From Lachnospiraceae bacterium UBA7202 (GTDB lineage Bacteria; Bacillota; Clostridia; Lachnospirales; Lachnospiraceae), in the NCBI GenBank assembly GCA_002490705.1, contig DKUO01000026.1, positions 53,399 through 69,085 of the forward strand: a stretch of DNA of 15,687 nucleotides. The letters run 5' to 3'. How positions within the stretch are numbered: the first letter of the stretch is position 1; every line of letters begins with the position of its first letter. The position numbers and the translations under genes were made by a program. The notes beneath the pieces were generated by a model, which was not told the DNA's origin, did no database searches, and was given only the letters and a program-made list of their open reading frames with translations. Shown one piece after another: positions 13,193 through 15,687 of this stretch.

Positions 13193-13220
13193 TTTATAAT
13201 ACTAGCATACCATATGTCCA
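13193..13220 (-). promoter_or_regulatory. possible second promoter and dyad before the methyltransferase gene
   Basis: On the minus strand TGGACA (plus 13215-13220) and TATAAA (plus 13193-13198) are 16 bases apart. The -35 overlaps one arm of a dyad TGTCC (13215-13219) / GGACA (13228-13232) that spans the regulator stop codon. It may allow methylase expression under control of the regulator. The leader would be very short. Confidence 0.35.
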
Positions 13221-13224
13221 ATTA

Positions 13225-13455
13225 TCAGGACACATTAAATATTTCTTCATCTTCCTCAACAAGTTCCATCATATCGGTAATCTGACAATTCAATGCTTTA
13301 CATATTCTGCAAATAACCTCTGTAGAAACATTTTCATTCTTTCCCATTTTTGCTATCGTATTTGTAGTAACTCCTGTTTGTTCTCTAAGCTGCGTTTTGC
13401 TCATTCCCTTATCTATCAACAATTTCCAAAGCCTATTATAATTTACTTTCATCAT
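13225..13455 (-). CDS. XRE/Cro-type regulator, probable controller of the R-M operon
   Basis: The 76-aa protein is essentially one helix-turn-helix domain: YNRLWKLLIDKGMSKTQLRE, then QTGVTTNTIAKMGKNENVST and VICRICKALNCQITDMMELV. This is the YozG/Cro-CI type common in Firmicutes. It has an acidic tail (EEDEEIF). It starts at 13455 (a second ATG follows at once), with AGGTG 6 bases upstream and a strong promoter at 13496-13524. Lying first in the operon, it probably represses or times expression of the methylase and endonuclease, and perhaps of the defence genes that follow. An inverted repeat across its promoter is a candidate operator. Confidence 0.85.
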   Translation of the reverse strand: MMKVNYNRLWKLLIDKGMSKTQLREQTGVTTNTIAKMGKNENVSTEVICRICKALNCQITDMMELVEEDEEIFNVS

Positions 13456-13481
13456 AACTTACACCTATATGAAACTTTTCT

Positions 13482-13518
13482 ATATCAACTTCCTTATTAT
13501 ACCAAATCATATTGATAT
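13482..13518. promoter_or_regulatory. candidate operator, inverted repeat around the -10 box
   Basis: ATATCAA (13482-13488) and TTGATAT (13512-13518) are perfect inverted arms 23 bases apart. One arm fills the spacer next to the -35, the other lies at the expected transcription start. This suits autoregulation by the XRE protein. Confidence 0.45.
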
Positions 13519-13524
13519 TTTCAA
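13496..13524 (-). promoter_or_regulatory. promoter of the regulator/R-M/TIR-caspase operon
   Basis: On the minus strand TTGAAA (plus 13519-13524), 17 bases, then TATAAT (plus 13496-13501) with an extended TGG just before it. The expected start is near 13489, about 34 bases before the regulator ATG. No other comparably good promoter is visible until the end of the TIR gene. Confidence 0.75.
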
Positions 13525-13614
13525 TTCATTTTTGATTTATTCAATTGACTACTCGCATTTTTTTAATTTGTCTGGCATACGTCTGGAATAACTTCTCTTA
13601 ATAACCCATTGCCT

Positions 13615-13634
13615 ACATGGTGCTAGCACCATGT
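13615..13634. repeat. perfect 20-bp palindrome between mobilisation and defence operons
   Basis: ACATGGTGCTAGCACCATGT is a perfect palindrome with a CTAG centre. No T-tract follows. It could be a regulator or recombinase site, part of an oriT, or a cruciform. Confidence 0.6.
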
Positions 13635-13651
13635 CATAAAATATCATTAAG

Positions 13652-13682
13652 GAAAGGGCAGATCATATTTGCCTGCCCTTTC
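13652..13682 (-). terminator. terminator-like hairpin after the mobilisation operon
   Basis: GAAAGGGCA (13652-13660) and TGCCCTTTC (13674-13682) form a 9-bp stem with a 13-base loop, 14 bases beyond the end of the coiled-coil gene. The T-tract on the minus strand is interrupted (CTTAATGATATTTT). Confidence 0.6.
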
Positions 13683-13696
13683 ACTTATATCTTTTA

Positions 13697-14011
13697 TTAT
13701 TTTGCAAAACTCCGTTCCAACTTCTCCCTCTGCCCCTTTAACTCATTCTGCTTCTCATACAAACTATTACGCTCCTCACACAGTTTTTTCATGTGTTCTA
13801 ACTTTTCTCTGATGCCCTCCCGACACTCCGGCTCTATCTGTTTGTATTCCCCTGTCAGGCTGCGAATTTTATTGTTATTCTCTTTCATCTGCTCCGAAAC
13901 GCATATCCAATCAACTAAATTCCGCACTTCCATATCCATTTCATATAAATCTGTTTCCGTCAAAATCTTCATGCATAACCGCACCATTACTTTTTTCTCT
14001 GTATCTGTCAT
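13697..14011 (-). CDS. coiled-coil protein of the mobilisation operon
   Basis: The 104-aa protein is almost entirely charged helix. The second half (KQIEPECREGIREKLEHMKK, then ERNSLYEKQNELKGQREKLE) is a likely coiled coil; there is no membrane segment. The start at 14011 follows the DUF6061-like gene by 8 bases, and its ribosome site GAGGG abuts that gene's TGA. It is the last gene after the relaxase and is followed by a hairpin. By position it may be an accessory of the relaxosome, but no known family is recognised. Confidence 0.65.
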   Translation of the reverse strand: MTDTEKKVMVRLCMKILTETDLYEMDMEVRNLVDWICVSEQMKENNNKIRSLTGEYKQIEPECREGIREKLEHMKKLCEERNSLYEKQNELKGQREKLERSFAK

Positions 14012-14019
14012 ATTATCCC

Positions 14020-14391
14020 TCAGCTTTCATATCTAAAAAATTCTCTTGTCAACGCTTCTGCCATAGTTTTACTATATCCCTGCTTCAAATATCCTTGAAC
14101 AATTGTGCCAAACATCCCTTTTACCATATCCGCCTCTATATCACAATAGGCTTGCAGTTCTCCCGACAACGCCATTGCAACATACTCAATCGGCTTATCA
14201 TCCAACAACTTATGCAGTTTCGCAAGCGATTGTTCTGTGGTGTGCAGATTAGCTTCTATTTCTTCACATTTCAACTGCAAAATATTGCCGTCAGAATAAT
14301 AAACTTCCACATAACCGTTATCCATGTTGTATTCACAACCTATAATATTTTCCATAGAATACTGTTCGCTCCAATTTCCATTATCCATCAT
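14020..14391 (-). CDS. DUF6061-like protein of the mobilisation operon
   Basis: A longer frame begins at 14478 inside the relaxase gene, but its first 29 codons are only the shifted relaxase reading. The ATG at 14391 with AAAGGA upstream, 16 bases after the relaxase stop, is the better start and gives 123 aa. The N-terminal 80 residues carry the DUF6061-like pattern: CEYNMDNGYVEVYYSDGN, LKCEEIEA, then DKPIEYVAMALSGELQAYCD. A helical tail follows (KGMFGTIVQGYLKQGYSKTM). The function is unknown. It is paralogous in layout to the broken copy at 111-350. Coupling to a relaxase suggests a role in transfer or plasmid-type maintenance. Confidence 0.65.
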   Translation of the reverse strand: MMDNGNWSEQYSMENIIGCEYNMDNGYVEVYYSDGNILQLKCEEIEANLHTTEQSLAKLHKLLDDKPIEYVAMALSGELQAYCDIEADMVKGMFGTIVQGYLKQGYSKTMAEALTREFFRYES

Positions 14392-14407
14392 ATCAATCCG
14401 TCCTTTC

Positions 14408-15687
14408 TTATCTGCCCATTCCATACGCTCTGTTCTGCTGTTTTTTACTCTGTGCGATTCGTTCCAATTCCCTTGCATTTGTCACAATAATATCAATTTT
14501 GTCTACCCCGACATATTGTTTCACACGCTCAAAATCATCCGCTTTTTCCTGCAATTGTTCTAATTTTACATACTGCTGATGTACCTTACTTTTATAGAAA
14601 TCAATATCCTCTGCCTGTTTTGTGGTTTTTGCTTTTAACTGTTTTATCTGCTCCATAAGATTGACACATTTTATTGTAAGGCTTTTTACAATTTCTTTCA
14701 GCCTTTCCACAAGTGGCATAGCGTTCTTTTCCCGATAAGCCTTTGCGCCCATTAAAGCAGCCGGCTCCGGCAACTGCCATCTTGCATCTTCATCATAAAC
14801 ATGTATGTTACGTTCCAATGTCACTTTAGAATCAGCCATTTTCTCAATATCCTGCTGCAACTTTTTCTGTCGCTGTTCCAATGCTTTATTATCAGACATC
14901 AACTTTTCTCTATTCTCCATCAATCCATCCGTCTGTTCCCTTAATAAATCATTGGTTGCGGAAATTTCCGTTGTTTCTTGCCGGACAGCTTCATTCTCCT
15001 GCTTTATCTTCTCCATTTCATTTTCAGCCAAGACTTGCTGATAAATAATGTTGGATAGTTCCGCTTTATTACCGGATACTGCCTTTTCTAATTTTTCAAC
15101 TTCTTTTGCCCTCTCCTGTTTTTCAAAATCCAACACGGATAAATGCTTATTATGCGTTCCTAACTGTTTCCACCGTACACCATATCTTTCCGCTACTTTT
15201 GAAAGCTCCTGTTTTTCAGACTCCATCCATTGATTCCACTCTGTTGCACTTCTTGTACCGCCTTTAAATCCCTGCTCTGCCAGTGCGCCTTTCAGTGATA
15301 CTCTCGTATCAAGTCCACGCTTGCTGTTACGGATAAAAGGAACAAAATCAATATGAATGTGTGGTGTTTCCTCATCCATATGCAAATGCGCCGAAAATAC
15401 ATATAGATTAGGATTTCTTTTCTGAAAATCTTGCATAAATTCTATCAGTATATCTCTTGCAAACTGTCCTTCCTTGCTTTTGGCATTCGTATCATCTTTA
15501 TTTCCAATCTGAAGAATAACCTCGTAAAATAACTTCTCCTGCTTACTCTGCCTTATCTTCTCATAATAATTGTCAATTTTTCGGTCACTCCGTTTCTGCT
15601 TTCCATTGTAACGCTCCAACGCTTCATCAAATAATTCGTGATATACCTTTTTAATATCCAAATGGCAGAACTCCACATTATATTTGC
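14408..15687 (-). CDS. MobV/Pre-type relaxase (plasmid recombination enzyme), N-terminus outside the window
   Basis: The frame is open to the right edge; a GTG at 15676 is internal, because the preceding codons (KYN) fit the family. Counting from that GTG, the HUH-type metal site is HLHMDEETPHIHIDFVPF at residues 97-114, with SKRGLDTRVSLKGALAEQGF after it and GTRSATEWNQWMESEKQEL, the typical Lachnospiraceae Mob/Pre signature. From about 165 to 300 a long coiled coil follows (EKQERAKEVEKLEKAV onward) and then a second helical region to a basic C-terminus (QSKKQQNRAYGMGR). The enzyme nicks oriT and leads the strand during mobilisation by a helper conjugative system. It heads a three-gene operon with the DUF6061-like and coiled-coil genes. 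The oriT, usually just upstream, would be outside the window. Confidence 0.9.
   Translation of the reverse strand, partial: KYNVEFCHLDIKKVYHELFDEALERYNGKQKRSDRKIDNYYEKIRQSKQEKLFYEVILQIGNKDDTNAKSKEGQFARDILIEFMQDFQKRNPNLYVFSAHLHMDEETPHIHIDFVPFIRNSKRGLDTRVSLKGALAEQGFKGGTRSATEWNQWMESEKQELSKVAERYGVRWKQLGTHNKHLSVLDFEKQERAKEVEKLEKAVSGNKAELSNIIYQQVLAENEMEKIKQENEAVRQETTEISATNDLLREQTDGLMENREKLMSDNKALEQRQKKLQQDIEKMADSKVTLERNIHVYDEDARWQLPEPAALMGAKAYREKNAMPLVERLKEIVKSLTIKCVNLMEQIKQLKAKTTKQAEDIDFYKSKVHQQYVKLEQLQEKADDFERVKQYVGVDKIDIIVTNARELERIAQSKKQQNRAYGMGR

Noticed and set aside
13617..14036. Plus-strand frame of 139 codons opposite the coiled-coil gene
   Set aside because: It is a shadow of the minus-strand gene, low-complexity hydrophobic, with no ribosome site.
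14095..14490. Plus-strand frame opposite the DUF6061-like gene
   Set aside because: It overlaps a well-supported gene with family pattern and ribosome site, and has a composition typical of antisense reading.

Overview
The window is AT-rich DNA from a Gram-positive, low-GC organism, most likely a gut Clostridia/Lachnospiraceae strain. The evidence is strong Shine-Dalgarno sites, sigma-A-like promoters, an elongation factor Tu C-terminus of Firmicutes type, a MobV-type relaxase and a DUF6061-like protein.

Left part (1-4685), decaying accessory DNA: a DUF6061-like gene with an in-frame TAA; then a minus-strand operon running from 4013 down to 377 (314-aa unknown, 188-aa possible YbjN-like protein, an AAA+ ATPase of CbbX/SpoVK type broken by one stop and two frameshifts, and a metallophosphoesterase). 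Back-to-back promoters with repeated CACAAGGTGT-like boxes separate this operon from a plus-strand gene of unknown function that ends in a clear terminator.

Middle (4769-9017): an IS256-family element with both terminal inverted repeats but a transposase broken by three frameshifts and one stop, plus a small second gene whose start codon appears to have become ACG. Next are an AraC regulator fused to a GNAT acetyltransferase lacking its usual N-terminal part, an alpha/alpha-toroid (prenyltransferase-like) protein, and a 17-codon tail of tuf followed by its own terminator.

Right part (9018-15687), intact mobile defence cargo, all on the minus strand. A MobV/Pre-type relaxase (running off the right edge), a DUF6061-like protein and a coiled-coil protein form a mobilisation operon. 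After a perfect 20-bp palindrome comes a compact seven-gene run: XRE regulator, C5 cytosine methyltransferase, Eco47II-family endonuclease, a two-TM SLATT-like protein, a 47-aa proline-rich protein absent from simple ORF lists, a caspase-like protease and a TIR (ThsB-like) protein.

The main biological interest is the TIR plus caspase pair. TIR plus caspase-like protease is the composition of the recently described type IV Thoeris anti-phage systems. Here it is joined in one apparent operon to a predicted membrane effector and a tiny proline-rich protein, which suggests a variant in which the protease could activate a membrane-pore effector. The tuf tail at its left border suggests that the element integrated at the 3' end of tuf.
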